Counted from the first letter of the stretch, positions 1 to 6,163 are shown. The stretch is 9,329 bases of DNA from Methanomicrobiales archaeon (GCA_012511245.1 JAAZGM010000334.1:1-9329); one strand, 5' to 3'. Numbers and translations are program-made. Notes: a model not told the origin generated them from the sequence alone.

Positions 1-123
1 AGATTGCCCATATGGCAGAGAGGTTTGACGGCTCATCGTATCAGGCTTACCCAGATCGTCTTCGATGCACGGGAATCCAGTCAACCTGCATTTCCAAAAA
101 CCCGTCGCGCGGCAATACACAAG

Positions 124-163
124 ATAGATTTAATAAATTAAAAACTACTTTACTTAACAGAGA
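124..163 (+). promoter_or_regulatory. btuCD promoter (TATA box, very short leader)
   Basis: An AT-rich block stands out against GC-rich surroundings. The best TATA-like box is TTTAATAAA at 129-137, which puts transcription start near 157-162, only a few bases before the btuC ATG at 164. No Shine-Dalgarno sequence precedes the ATG, as expected for a leaderless or near-leaderless archaeal mRNA. ACTTTACTTAA at 147-157 reappears as its reverse complement at 6409-6419 in the promoter of the large surface-protein gene. In bases 1-123 I recognise no gene; the short open frames there resemble nothing I know. Confidence 0.6.
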
Positions 164-1114
164 ATGTCCAGAATCAGGTTGATTGCGATCCCGATACTCG
201 TCTGCGCCCTTCTTGCCAGCATGGTCCTTGCCGTTGCCATCGGACCGACCAGCGTCTCGATTGCATCACTCTTCGGTTCAGATACGGCCGGGATGATCAT
301 CCGCGACGTCAGGCTTCCACGGGTGATCGCCGCAGCGCTGGTCGGTTGTGCGCTTGCCGTGGCGGGCACAGCCATGCAGGGATTGTTTCGAAACTCCATG
401 GCGGATCCCTACATCATCGGTACGTCAACCGGCGGATCCCTCGGGGCCACGCTCTCCATCATCTTCTTTGCAGGTGCGGGTCTGCCGGTTTTCGCATTCA
501 CCGGGGCGGCAATCACCACGTTTGCCGTCTACACCATCGCCCGCCAGGGCGGGAAGATTCCGGTCGAGACGCTCCTGCTCTCCGGCGTTGCCCTTTCGAT
601 GCTTCTCTCCGCGTTTCTCTCGTTTCTCATGTATACCGCCGGGCGGAGCCTGCACCAGATTATGTTCTGGCTGATGGGAGGGTTCTGGAATGTCGCATGG
701 GACGACGTCTATATCGCCATCCTCATCCCGATCGGATGCGTGGCTATTTACCTCTATGCACGCGACATCAACATCATATCGCTCGGAGAAGAGGACGCGA
801 TCCATCTCGGGGTGAACGTCGAACGATTAAAGCAGATCCTCCTCTTTGCAAGCGCTTTCCTGGCAGGCATAGCGGTCTCTATCGCAGGGGCGATCGGGTT
901 CATCGGCCTGATCACTCCCCACGTGATGCGCCTGATCGTCGGGCCCGACCATCGCATCCTCTTCCCTGCAGCCGCTCTTGCAGGCGGGGTCCTCCTCGTC
1001 TGGTCCGATACGCTCGCAAGGACGCTTGCTAACGACATGCCGGTCGGGATCATCACCGCCTGCTTCGGCGCGCCATTCTTTATTTACCTGTTACGGAGCC
1101 GGATGAAAACATGA
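164..1114 (+). CDS. btuC: Corrinoid (vitamin B12) ABC transporter permease BtuC, FecCD family
   Basis: Integral membrane permease of a BtuCDF-type importer; as a dimer it would form the pathway that carries corrinoids into the cytoplasm, powered by BtuD and fed by BtuF. The 316 residues are mostly hydrophobic helices. FecCD-family landmarks are visible: RLPR at 50-53, the AGTAMQGLFRN stretch at 67-77, the cytoplasmic LGEEDAIHLGV segment near 207-217 that contacts the ATPase, GFIGLITPHVMR at 245-256, and a C-terminal PVGIITACFGAPFFIYLL-like helix. The length is slightly below the usual 330-350. An in-frame TAA at 155-157 makes the ATG at 164 the first possible ATG. The stop overlaps the btuD start (ATGA), so the two are probably translated together. 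FecCD permeases also serve siderophores and heme; the corrinoid assignment rests on neighbouring cbiZ and the btuF-like gene. Confidence 0.93.
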   Translation: MSRIRLIAIPILVCALLASMVLAVAIGPTSVSIASLFGSDTAGMIIRDVRLPRVIAAALVGCALAVAGTAMQGLFRNSMADPYIIGTSTGGSLGATLSIIFFAGAGLPVFAFTGAAITTFAVYTIARQGGKIPVETLLLSGVALSMLLSAFLSFLMYTAGRSLHQIMFWLMGGFWNVAWDDVYIAILIPIGCVAIYLYARDINIISLGEEDAIHLGVNVERLKQILLFASAFLAGIAVSIAGAIGFIGLITPHVMRLIVGPDHRILFPAAALAGGVLLVWSDTLARTLANDMPVGIITACFGAPFFIYLLRSRMKT

Positions 1115-2403
1115 AACCGGTCAACGTCATCGATATCGACGTCTCTTACGGCGCAAAGAAGATTCTTGAGGCGATCTCGTTCTACGCAGACAGGGGCGAG
1201 ATCCTCGGGATCATCGGACCGAACGGGTCGGGAAAGACGACCCTGCTCAAAGCGATGAGCCGGATCGTCGCTCCGGATTCCGGGGAAGTCCGTCTCTCCG
1301 AGAAGGAGCTGGGAACCTTCGGTTTCCGGGATCTGGCGCAGCAGGTCGCCGTCGTGCCGCAGGATATCTCGATCAATTTTGCGTATACCGTTCGCGAGAT
1401 CGTCATGATGGGGCGACACCCCTACATAGGAAGGTTCGCCTCCGAGACATCGGGGGACCTGGAGATCTGCGACCGTGCCATGCGCCTTGCAAACGTCACT
1501 CACCTCGCAGACTCGTCGGTCCATGAGATCAGTGGGGGTGAACGACAGCGGGTGCTCATCGCACGAGCACTCGCGCAGGAACCAAAGATCTTGCTGCTCG
1601 ACGAAGCGACCTCGAACCTCGATATCAGTCACCAGATCGAGATCTTAAACCTCATCAAGGGCCTGACGGGAACCATCACCGTGCTGAGTGTCTTCCATGA
1701 TCTCAATCTGGCGGCATACTACTGCGACCGCCTGATCATGCTCAAGGACCGAAAGATCTACGCCGCAGGTCCGCCGGGGGATGTCCTGACCCGGGAGACG
1801 CTCAACGCGGTCTACGGGATCGATGCGCTGGTAAAACCCCATCCGCTGACAGGAAAGCCGTATATTCTCCCGACATACGAATACGCCGCAAAACACCAGC
1901 CGGAACGGGGCGTGCACGTCATCTGCGGCGGCGGCACAGGATCCGATCTCCTCTACGCCCTCCACAGGGAAGGGTTCCGGGTGAGCACGGGTGTGCTTGC
2001 CGTCTTTGATACCGATCATGCAACCGCAATGGCGCTGAATATCCCCTGCGTCACCGAGGCGCCGTTCAGCGCGATCTCACCCGAAGCACGCGAAGAGCTC
2101 GGGCGGTGCATCGATGCTGCGGATGCCGTCGTTGTCACGGCAATGCCCATCGGAAAGGGGAACATCGACAATATCAGGATGCTGAAACATCTGACCGGCA
2201 AACCGATCATCATCTTTTCGGAGAAGAGCGGAAACAGGATCGAAGATCACTCGGGCGGTGAAGCAACCGAGATCCTCGGGAACCTTGAAGAGGCCGGCGC
2301 GGAACGAGTAGACGATATCACCGCGCTCGTGAACCTGCTAAAAAGGCCGCACCGGGGTTTTCAGGGAGACGGACCTCTCCGGGATGGGGAGAGACCGCAA
2401 TAG
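1111..2403 (+). CDS. btuD: Corrinoid ABC transporter ATPase BtuD with C-terminal Rossmann-like extension
   Basis: ATP-hydrolysing subunit of the corrinoid importer. Residues 1-255 are a complete ABC domain: Walker A GPNGSGKTT at 36-44, Q-loop Gln84 in VVPQD, signature SGGERQ at 141-146, Walker B ILLLDEA at 160-166, D-loop SNLD at 168-171 and switch His196 in FHDLN. With 430 residues it is much longer than bacterial BtuD (about 250). Residues about 266-410 form a second domain with a glycine-rich HVICGGGTGSDLL start and alternating strands and helices, suggesting a Rossmann-like nucleotide- or ligand-binding fold; longer BtuD-like ATPases are known in archaea, and I do not know this domain's role. 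The last 15-20 residues (PHRGFQGDG onward) are low-complexity and lie antisense to the tail of a TnpB remnant, so the original C-terminus may have been altered by insertion. The ATG overlaps the btuC stop by four bases. No clear terminator follows. Confidence 0.92.
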   Translation: MKPVNVIDIDVSYGAKKILEAISFYADRGEILGIIGPNGSGKTTLLKAMSRIVAPDSGEVRLSEKELGTFGFRDLAQQVAVVPQDISINFAYTVREIVMMGRHPYIGRFASETSGDLEICDRAMRLANVTHLADSSVHEISGGERQRVLIARALAQEPKILLLDEATSNLDISHQIEILNLIKGLTGTITVLSVFHDLNLAAYYCDRLIMLKDRKIYAAGPPGDVLTRETLNAVYGIDALVKPHPLTGKPYILPTYEYAAKHQPERGVHVICGGGTGSDLLYALHREGFRVSTGVLAVFDTDHATAMALNIPCVTEAPFSAISPEAREELGRCIDAADAVVVTAMPIGKGNIDNIRMLKHLTGKPIIIFSEKSGNRIEDHSGGEATEILGNLEEAGAERVDDITALVNLLKRPHRGFQGDGPLRDGERPQ

Positions 2404-2515
2404 GCTCGTTGACGAGAACCCTGGCAGCGATATTGTTGCTTGCATTCAGATCGCCGTTCCCGGCATGTCCGCACGCGAGGCAGCGGAACGCTGCCTGAGT
2501 ACTTCGCCACGTTCC
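2318..2515 (-). pseudogene. C-terminal remnant of IS200/IS605-family TnpB (zinc-ribbon end)
   Basis: Reading the minus strand in the frame with TTC at 2488-2486 gives STQAAFRCLACGHAGNGD followed by LNASNNIAARVLVNEP. This fits the second half of the TnpB zinc ribbon (FRCxxCGxxxxxDxNAAxNIA), including the CxxC pair, the late Asp and the NASNNIA helix. The first CxxC pair and the whole RuvC-like body are absent. The frame stays open to a TGA at 2318-2320, inside the 3' end of btuD on the other strand; only about 2399-2512 is a confident match. It is therefore the tail of a decayed transposon accessory gene. It abuts the truncated TIM-barrel gene near 2513-2520 with no intact end sequence visible to me. 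Confidence 0.72.
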
Positions 2516-2826
2516 TGACTTCGTTTCTCCGCCTCCGCCATGAAACGAACACTCTCGTCGTAGGCTTCCAGCGCCTGCACCTCGACAATCCGCGATGCAT
2601 TCCGGGGGAGGAGGGAAAGCACTCGCAGGTAGTCGATCTTCCCGCTTCCCAGCGCCTGGTGGGCATCACCGGAGCCGTCGTTATCGTGGAGGTGGACATG
2701 CAGGGGTTTCCCTGCAGCAAGGAATTCCTCCAGCACCCCGTTGAGATGGGCGTGGCCGAAATCCAGGCAGAACGGGAGTCCCACTTCATGCAGAGCCGGC
2801 AGGAGGCGTCGACCGGTCATACCTCG
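2516..2826 (-). pseudogene. Truncated sugar phosphate isomerase/epimerase-like TIM-barrel protein (C-terminal part only)
   Basis: The frame from 2859 (GTG) to 2446 contains GLPFCLDFGHAHLNG, then LHVHLHDNDGSGDAHQALG and GKIDYLRVLSLLP. These are the metal-ligand strands of the xylose-isomerase-like TIM barrel / AP endonuclease 2 family (CLDxGHA..., HVHLHDN.G..D.H...G.G.ID). Recognisable similarity starts near the LLPALHEVGLP segment, so the N-terminal half of a normal protein of about 250 residues is missing; its place is taken by the end of cbiZ, whose TGA is at 2881-2883. The 3' end runs without a natural terminus into the TnpB remnant, giving a spurious tail. No start signal of its own is visible. 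I read it as a gene broken at both ends, not a working enzyme. Its original substrate cannot be told from this piece. Confidence 0.72.
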
Positions 2827-2880
2827 TAACAATCGTACCGTCGGTGGCGGCGAAGGCACACCGGGCCTTTTGCCGTGCGA

Positions 2881-4002
2881 TCATTCTCCACGAGCCCTCT
2901 GTTTTGCAATCCAGGCGATCGTAATCGGGAGATGCTCTCTTATCGGTTCGTCGTCGCCAAGAAGGAAAGAAAACTCCTCGTCGGGCACGATACCGCAGAT
3001 CTCCGGCATCACGGAGAGGACCCTGTCGGCCGCGGCCCGCCCTGCCGTCTCCGGGAGGAGGCCCCACGCGATCTCGTCCATGATATGCATGACCGCAGTC
3101 GCCGATGCAAGCAGGGCGGGATCTCTGGCGGTCTCCCGGAGGCATCGGATAAACAACGGTTTCCGGTTCTCGCCCGCCATACGTGTGGCCCGTGTCCAGA
3201 GGTCCTCTTCGTGAATCGAGAGTCGGTTCAGCCTGACCAGAACATCCCGCTGCGAGGCCGGCGAGAGATGCGACTGCCGCTCCAGGGCGAGCCGGGTCGC
3301 TTTCATGACCGCCCTGCCGATCATCTCGCCGAGTTTTGCGTGCTTACCTGCGTCGGTCAGCCGCTTTTCGTGCGTGGTATCCGCGATGACGACGATGCCG
3401 TCCGTTCCCGAACCGGTCGCGATACCGGAAGAAGACCTGCTTGGCGCCATCAGTTCCTGGAGGACCGCCGTTTTCGCCTCGGTTGCAGTGATGACCGCTC
3501 TGGCCATCGTATATGCCGGGAGGTCGGCGCCGATGAGGAGGAGGATGTTGATCGTACCTGCTATCATCTCAACGGTTCCGTTCTCCTGGAAGTAGGATGC
3601 GGGATCGCCGGCCCGGCCCCCGTTCACCTCGATCCCCGCGGTGACGATTGCTGTGACTTCGACGCCCCTGAACGCCTCCGTCACCACGGCAGCATGCTTC
3701 ATCCGGGCTGCAGTCAGCAATCCTGCGGTTTTGTCCGGATCGAGACCCAGCCGTCCGGATACGAGCGCAAGGTATGCCTCCACGGATCCTCCTTCGAGAT
3801 CGTGCGACCGGGTGGCATGATGCAGGGGCTGGTGATTGAATACTCCCGTCAGGTCCTCCCGGGATCCCCCGTTCACCCAGGACGTGGAGAGAACGGCTCG
3901 TCCGGGCGGCAGACGGATATAAATGCTGTCCTCGGTCCGGTATATCTCCTCTCCGTTCGAGGTGATCATGAGTGGAAGATTGTCTGTGTCCATGTCGATC
4001 AT
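2881..4002 (-). CDS. cbiZ: Adenosylcobinamide amidohydrolase CbiZ with C-terminal extension
   Basis: CbiZ hydrolyses the amide bond joining the aminopropanol arm to the corrin ring of adenosylcobinamide (and in some bacteria pseudocobalamin), releasing adenosylcobyric acid for re-entry into cobalamin synthesis; archaea use it for corrinoid salvage. Family signatures, numbered from Met at 4002: STSWVNGG near 39, GVFNHQ near 53, TAGIEVNGGRAGDPASY near 121, then TATEAKTAVLQELMAPSR and GIATGSGTDGIVV near 172-205, and DAGKHAKLGEMIGRAV near 217. The roughly 130 residues after ALERQSHL (about 239 on) are helical and unknown to me; fusion of CbiZ to an alpha-ribazole phosphatase (CbiS) is known in archaea, but I cannot match this segment to that enzyme. 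The frame stays open to 4284, yet similarity begins only after about 3969 and the extra part crosses a perfect hairpin. ATG 4002 (overlapping a short upstream ORF) and ATG 3993 are the best starts. Confidence 0.9.
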   Translation of the reverse strand: MIDMDTDNLPLMITSNGEEIYRTEDSIYIRLPPGRAVLSTSWVNGGSREDLTGVFNHQPLHHATRSHDLEGGSVEAYLALVSGRLGLDPDKTAGLLTAARMKHAAVVTEAFRGVEVTAIVTAGIEVNGGRAGDPASYFQENGTVEMIAGTINILLLIGADLPAYTMARAVITATEAKTAVLQELMAPSRSSSGIATGSGTDGIVVIADTTHEKRLTDAGKHAKLGEMIGRAVMKATRLALERQSHLSPASQRDVLVRLNRLSIHEEDLWTRATRMAGENRKPLFIRCLRETARDPALLASATAVMHIMDEIAWGLLPETAGRAAADRVLSVMPEICGIVPDEEFSFLLGDDEPIREHLPITIAWIAKQRARGE

Positions 4003-4100
4003 CCGTATACTGTATTTCGGGCAAGCCTTCCGAAAGGTTCCCGATCGAACGCCCGTCCCGGAGATCTCTCCGGCAGGCGGCCGTGCCCGCAACCCGGCAT
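3999..4100 (-). CDS. Possible 33-residue leader ORF in front of cbiZ
   Basis: The ATG at 4100-4098 is preceded by AAGGTGA, a good match to the archaeal anti-Shine-Dalgarno target, with five bases between GGTGA and the ATG. This is the best ribosome-binding site I found in the window. The frame encodes 33 arginine-rich residues (MPGCGHGRLPERSP...NTVYG) and its TGA overlaps the cbiZ ATG at 4002 as ATGA, the arrangement of translationally coupled genes. The peptide resembles nothing I recognise and could equally be the tail of a decayed gene or chance. It is listed because it bears on the true cbiZ start. Confidence 0.25.
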   Translation of the reverse strand: MPGCGHGRLPERSPGRAFDREPFGRLARNTVYG

Positions 4101-4200
4101 GTATCTCACCTTCTTCCGCCGATGGGTCGGACGAACGTCTCGATCGGCAACTGCAGGAGCGTTCCGGGATCTGCCCGATCAACATACGTTGCTTTTCGTC

Positions 4201-4257
4201 AAATAAATCAGAATCGGCTCTGCAGGTCGACGGAGCCTTCAGATCGACCTGCAGAGC
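4201..4257 (-). terminator. Perfect 14-bp inverted repeat followed by T-rich tract (terminator-like, minus strand)
   Basis: GCTCTGCAGGTCGA at 4217-4230 and its exact reverse complement at 4244-4257 enclose a 13-base loop. On the minus strand the stem is followed by CGATTCTGATTTATTTG, so the whole resembles an intrinsic terminator. It lies just after the TGA (4241-4239) ending the last readable piece of the gene remnant upstream. A stem this long and perfect is unusual in archaea, whose terminators are mainly U-tracts, so a mobile-element end or RNA-processing structure is also possible. Confidence 0.5.
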
Positions 4258-4533
4258 ACGGTGACCACGCCGTGGCAGCGGCATGCGGTCCCGATCAGCA
4301 GTTCCTCCCGGCCGGCCACGGCGGGGCCAGCAATGCGATCACCGCGTCCCCGGCAAATGCGCCCATGCCGGCGCCGGGTTGAACGCTCTCCAGCACGATC
4401 CCACCCGGTATCGCCAGTCACCATCAGGAACAGGGTGCTGCCGCTCTCCGAACAGTTGACCGTCAGCGGCGGAATATGGTATACGGTTGCACGCGATCTC
4501 GATAGGGAGTTCCGGGAGTACTCGTCTCTTCAC
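4239..4533 (-). pseudogene. Unrecognised frameshifted gene remnant
   Basis: No single frame is convincing, but joined pieces have the strong G/C third-position bias of the real genes here. They are: ATVYHIPPLTVNC to MVTGDTGW (about 4483-4407); then, one frame over, GIVLESVQPGAGMGAF and GDAVIALLAPP (about 4413-4330); then, back in the first frame, EELLIGTACRCHGVVTVLC ending at TGA 4241-4239. This pattern fits a coding sequence with two frameshifts. I cannot name the family. Alternatively the apparent coding bias is an echo of overall GC richness. A GTG at 4533 opens a 64-residue frame over the same DNA that looks like a shadow. Confidence 0.35.
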
Positions 4534-4535
4534 AC

Positions 4536-4562
4536 ATCAAGCGAAAGATGAAAAAGAGAATG
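4536..4562 (-). terminator. Pyrimidine-rich U-tract downstream of the small gene at 4582-4887
   Basis: On the minus strand, about 20 bases after the TAA of the small gene, the RNA would read CATTCTCTTTTTCATCTTTC, with five consecutive T at 4555-4551 and little G. Oligo-T tracts of this kind are the usual archaeal transcription stop. No strong stem precedes it. Confidence 0.42.
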
Positions 4563-4581
4563 GTGTAAGGCAAACCGACGC

Positions 4582-4887
4582 TTACACCTCGTATGCTACC
4601 AGCGAAAGACCAAGATCCTGTTCAAGGTCACGGATCCGCTTCAGATCTTCATCCTTGAGACGTGCATACGTAGGCTTCTGGTAGGCAAGAAGCGTTATGC
4701 CAAGTTCCTTCTCGTGTTGCTTGACCTTTTCCACCTGTTCGGATGACAGGGTTGCGTATCCCATGCAGATCATATCGACCACCATCCCCGTTTCAGGGCC
4801 ATCATAGTATTTAGCCCTTGCTTCAAGTATGCCGGGACGTTGAACGGCGAGCACGCCGAAGTCTTGAGTGAGCTCTTTCAGGATCAT
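4582..4887 (-). CDS. Small conserved-looking protein of unknown function with internal triple repeat
   Basis: This 101-residue protein has no signal peptide or membrane segment and is rich in Glu, Lys and Asp, so it is probably cytoplasmic. I do not recognise the family. It shows an internal repeat: HEKELGITLLAYQKP at 58-72 and LEQDLGLSLVAYEV at 88-101 are 30 residues apart and near-identical in pattern, and LTQDFGVLAVQRP at 6-18 looks like a third, more diverged copy. Each copy reads as a charged helix end followed by a hydrophobic strand, suggesting small alpha-beta units. Residues 19-46, with ILEARAKYYDGPETGMVVDM, separate copies one and two. It is transcribed divergently from btuF across about 90 bases, which suggests linked regulation but not necessarily a corrinoid role. 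The ATG at 4887 lacks a clear Shine-Dalgarno sequence. Base composition matches the neighbouring intact genes, unlike the debris downstream. Confidence 0.75.
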   Translation of the reverse strand: MILKELTQDFGVLAVQRPGILEARAKYYDGPETGMVVDMICMGYATLSSEQVEKVKQHEKELGITLLAYQKPTYARLKDEDLKRIRDLEQDLGLSLVAYEV

Positions 4888-4977
4888 GAGTCGAGGAGCC
4901 CCGACGAGAGGAGGGGTAGTTGACCTGTAACCAGGAGCACTACCAGTTTATTACCCTCAAACAACTGTAGTTGTTAT
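4888..4977. promoter_or_regulatory. Divergent promoter region between the small gene and btuF
   Basis: Ninety bases separate the two start codons. GTTTATTA at 4946-4953 is the likely TATA box for btuF and would place its start near 4975, at the ATG itself (leaderless). Read on the other strand the same element is TAATAAAC, which could serve the small gene with a leader of roughly 40 bases, so the two promoters may share or overlap their TATA element. A purine-rich GAGGAGGGG-like stretch near 4908-4917 is too far from btuF to act as its ribosome site. Confidence 0.5.
4960..4975. promoter_or_regulatory. Palindrome just before the btuF start codon, candidate operator
   Basis: AACAACTGTAGTTGTT consists of 7-bp arms around a 2-bp centre and ends two bases before the btuF ATG. 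It lies between the predicted TATA box and the predicted transcription start, the position where archaeal repressors commonly block RNA polymerase. The regulator and signal are unknown; a corrinoid-responsive factor is an inference from the gene it controls. Confidence 0.45.
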
Positions 4978-6120
4978 ATGAAAACAACTGGACGCCTACT
5001 CGTTTGCGCACTGTTCATCTCCCTACTTATAGTTGGCTATGCAGGCGCCACTCCTGTACCCCCCAAAAATCCCTACTCGATGATCCCTTCGCTGACCGCA
5101 CTGGAAACCATTACCGGTCATACCAGCACCGCCGCAATCCCCACACAGGCAAGCGCCCCGATGCCCGGGGGCACCGACGGACGAACTATCACAATCACCG
5201 ACGACTCCGGGGAGACCGTCACTATCCGGGGAGAGCCACAGAGAATCGTCTCCCTTGCTCCCTCAAACACCGAGATCCTGTATGCCCTCGATCTGGGAGA
5301 CCGGATCGTTGGTGTTGCCGATAACAGCAATTACCCGCCCGAAACTGCCGATAAACCAAAAGTCGGCGGGTACAGCACCATCAGCATCGAGAAGGTGATC
5401 GCGGCAGAACCCGACCTGATCGTCGCCGCGCCCGGCAACACAAATGAGGTGATCGGCCACCTGCGGTCGCTCGGGATGACCGTCATCCTCCTCGACCCAC
5501 AGACAATCGGCGGCGTCCTGCGGGAGATCGAACTTCTCGGAGCGATCACCGGGCAGGAAGAGCAGGCAGCGGCGTCTGTTCGGGAACTGCAGGACCGCAT
5601 CCGGACAGTGACCGATAAAACGGAGGCTCTGGCGGAGAGGTCCTCGGTCGCCCATGTTGTCTGGCACGATCCAATCTGGGTCAGCGGCAGAGGGACGTTC
5701 CTTGATGAAGTGATCACACTGGCCGGGGGAACCAACGCATTCGGCTCGGTTGATGAATGGAGCATCGTCGGCTTTGAAGAGTTCGTCGCCGCGGATCCGG
5801 AGTATATCCTCGTCAGTTCGGGCACCGGCATGGCCGAGGGGGGGCGCGACATCATCTACGACTACTTCGTGAACGAGCCCCGGATGCAACGGCTGAAAGC
5901 GGTCAGGAACGGACACGTCTACGTCGTCGACGCTGACATCATCAGCCGCGGGAGCCCGCGGATCGTGGATGCGCTGGAAGAGGTAGCGAAAGACCTTCAC
6001 CCGGACCTCTTCGGGACAGGCACCCAAACGGCAACTCCTGCAGTCCAGTCGCCGGGGTTCGGTGGGATGGCATTCACAGGTGCGTTGTTCGTCGCTTTCC
6101 TGATCAGAGCGAAGAGATAA
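4978..6120 (+). CDS. btuF: Secreted, membrane-anchored corrinoid-binding protein BtuF
   Basis: Substrate-binding protein expected to capture corrinoids outside the membrane and hand them to BtuCD. The 380 residues show a signal peptide (about 1-24, with a charged start, a hydrophobic core and GYAGA before the cut), a Thr/Ala/Pro-rich spacer (about 25-67), a short beta segment RTITITDDSGETVTI, then the BtuF/FepB-type fold from RIVSLAPSNTEILYAL (89-104) through VGVADNSNYP, PKVGGYSTISIEKVIAAEPDLIVA (127-150), a helical backbone near 178-220, and VVWHDPIWVSGRGTFLDEVITLAGG (227-251). SPGFGG at 358-363, a hydrophobic stretch and a final RAKR match the PGF-CTERM archaeal sorting signal, so it is probably transferred to a surface lipid anchor. 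It is separated from btuCD by about 2.6 kb of mostly minus-strand genes, instead of the usual contiguous operon. Start: ATG two bases after a palindrome, no Shine-Dalgarno. Specificity for corrinoid is inferred from context. Confidence 0.9.
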   Translation: MKTTGRLLVCALFISLLIVGYAGATPVPPKNPYSMIPSLTALETITGHTSTAAIPTQASAPMPGGTDGRTITITDDSGETVTIRGEPQRIVSLAPSNTEILYALDLGDRIVGVADNSNYPPETADKPKVGGYSTISIEKVIAAEPDLIVAAPGNTNEVIGHLRSLGMTVILLDPQTIGGVLREIELLGAITGQEEQAAASVRELQDRIRTVTDKTEALAERSSVAHVVWHDPIWVSGRGTFLDEVITLAGGTNAFGSVDEWSIVGFEEFVAADPEYILVSSGTGMAEGGRDIIYDYFVNEPRMQRLKAVRNGHVYVVDADIISRGSPRIVDALEEVAKDLHPDLFGTGTQTATPAVQSPGFGGMAFTGALFVAFLIRAKR

Positions 6121-6126
6121 GGCAGG

Positions 6127-6163
6127 AACGATGCGATCCTGATAGAATTCCAATCGTTTTTTT
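6127..6163 (+). terminator. btuF transcription terminator
   Basis: AACGAT at 6127-6132 can pair with ATCGTT at 6153-6158, and a run of seven T (6157-6163) follows or overlaps the end of the stem. The T-run, seven bases in otherwise GC-rich DNA right after the btuF stop, is the stronger part of the evidence; the 6-bp stem with a 20-base loop is weak. Confidence 0.6.

Noticed and set aside
12..182. A 56-codon open frame at the left edge overlapping the btuC start.
   Set aside because: It runs through the AT-rich promoter, has no recognisable content and ends inside btuC.
2875..4206. A 443-codon open frame on the plus strand opposite cbiZ.
   Set aside because: It is antisense to a gene with clear family motifs, its translation is Arg/Pro/Cys-rich low-quality sequence, and such long shadows are expected in GC-rich DNA.
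4003..4284. N-terminal extension of the cbiZ frame up to an ATG at 4284.
   Set aside because: The extra 94 residues show no CbiZ similarity, are Arg/Ser-rich, and run through the perfect hairpin at 4217-4257; starts at 4002 or 3993 fit the family better.
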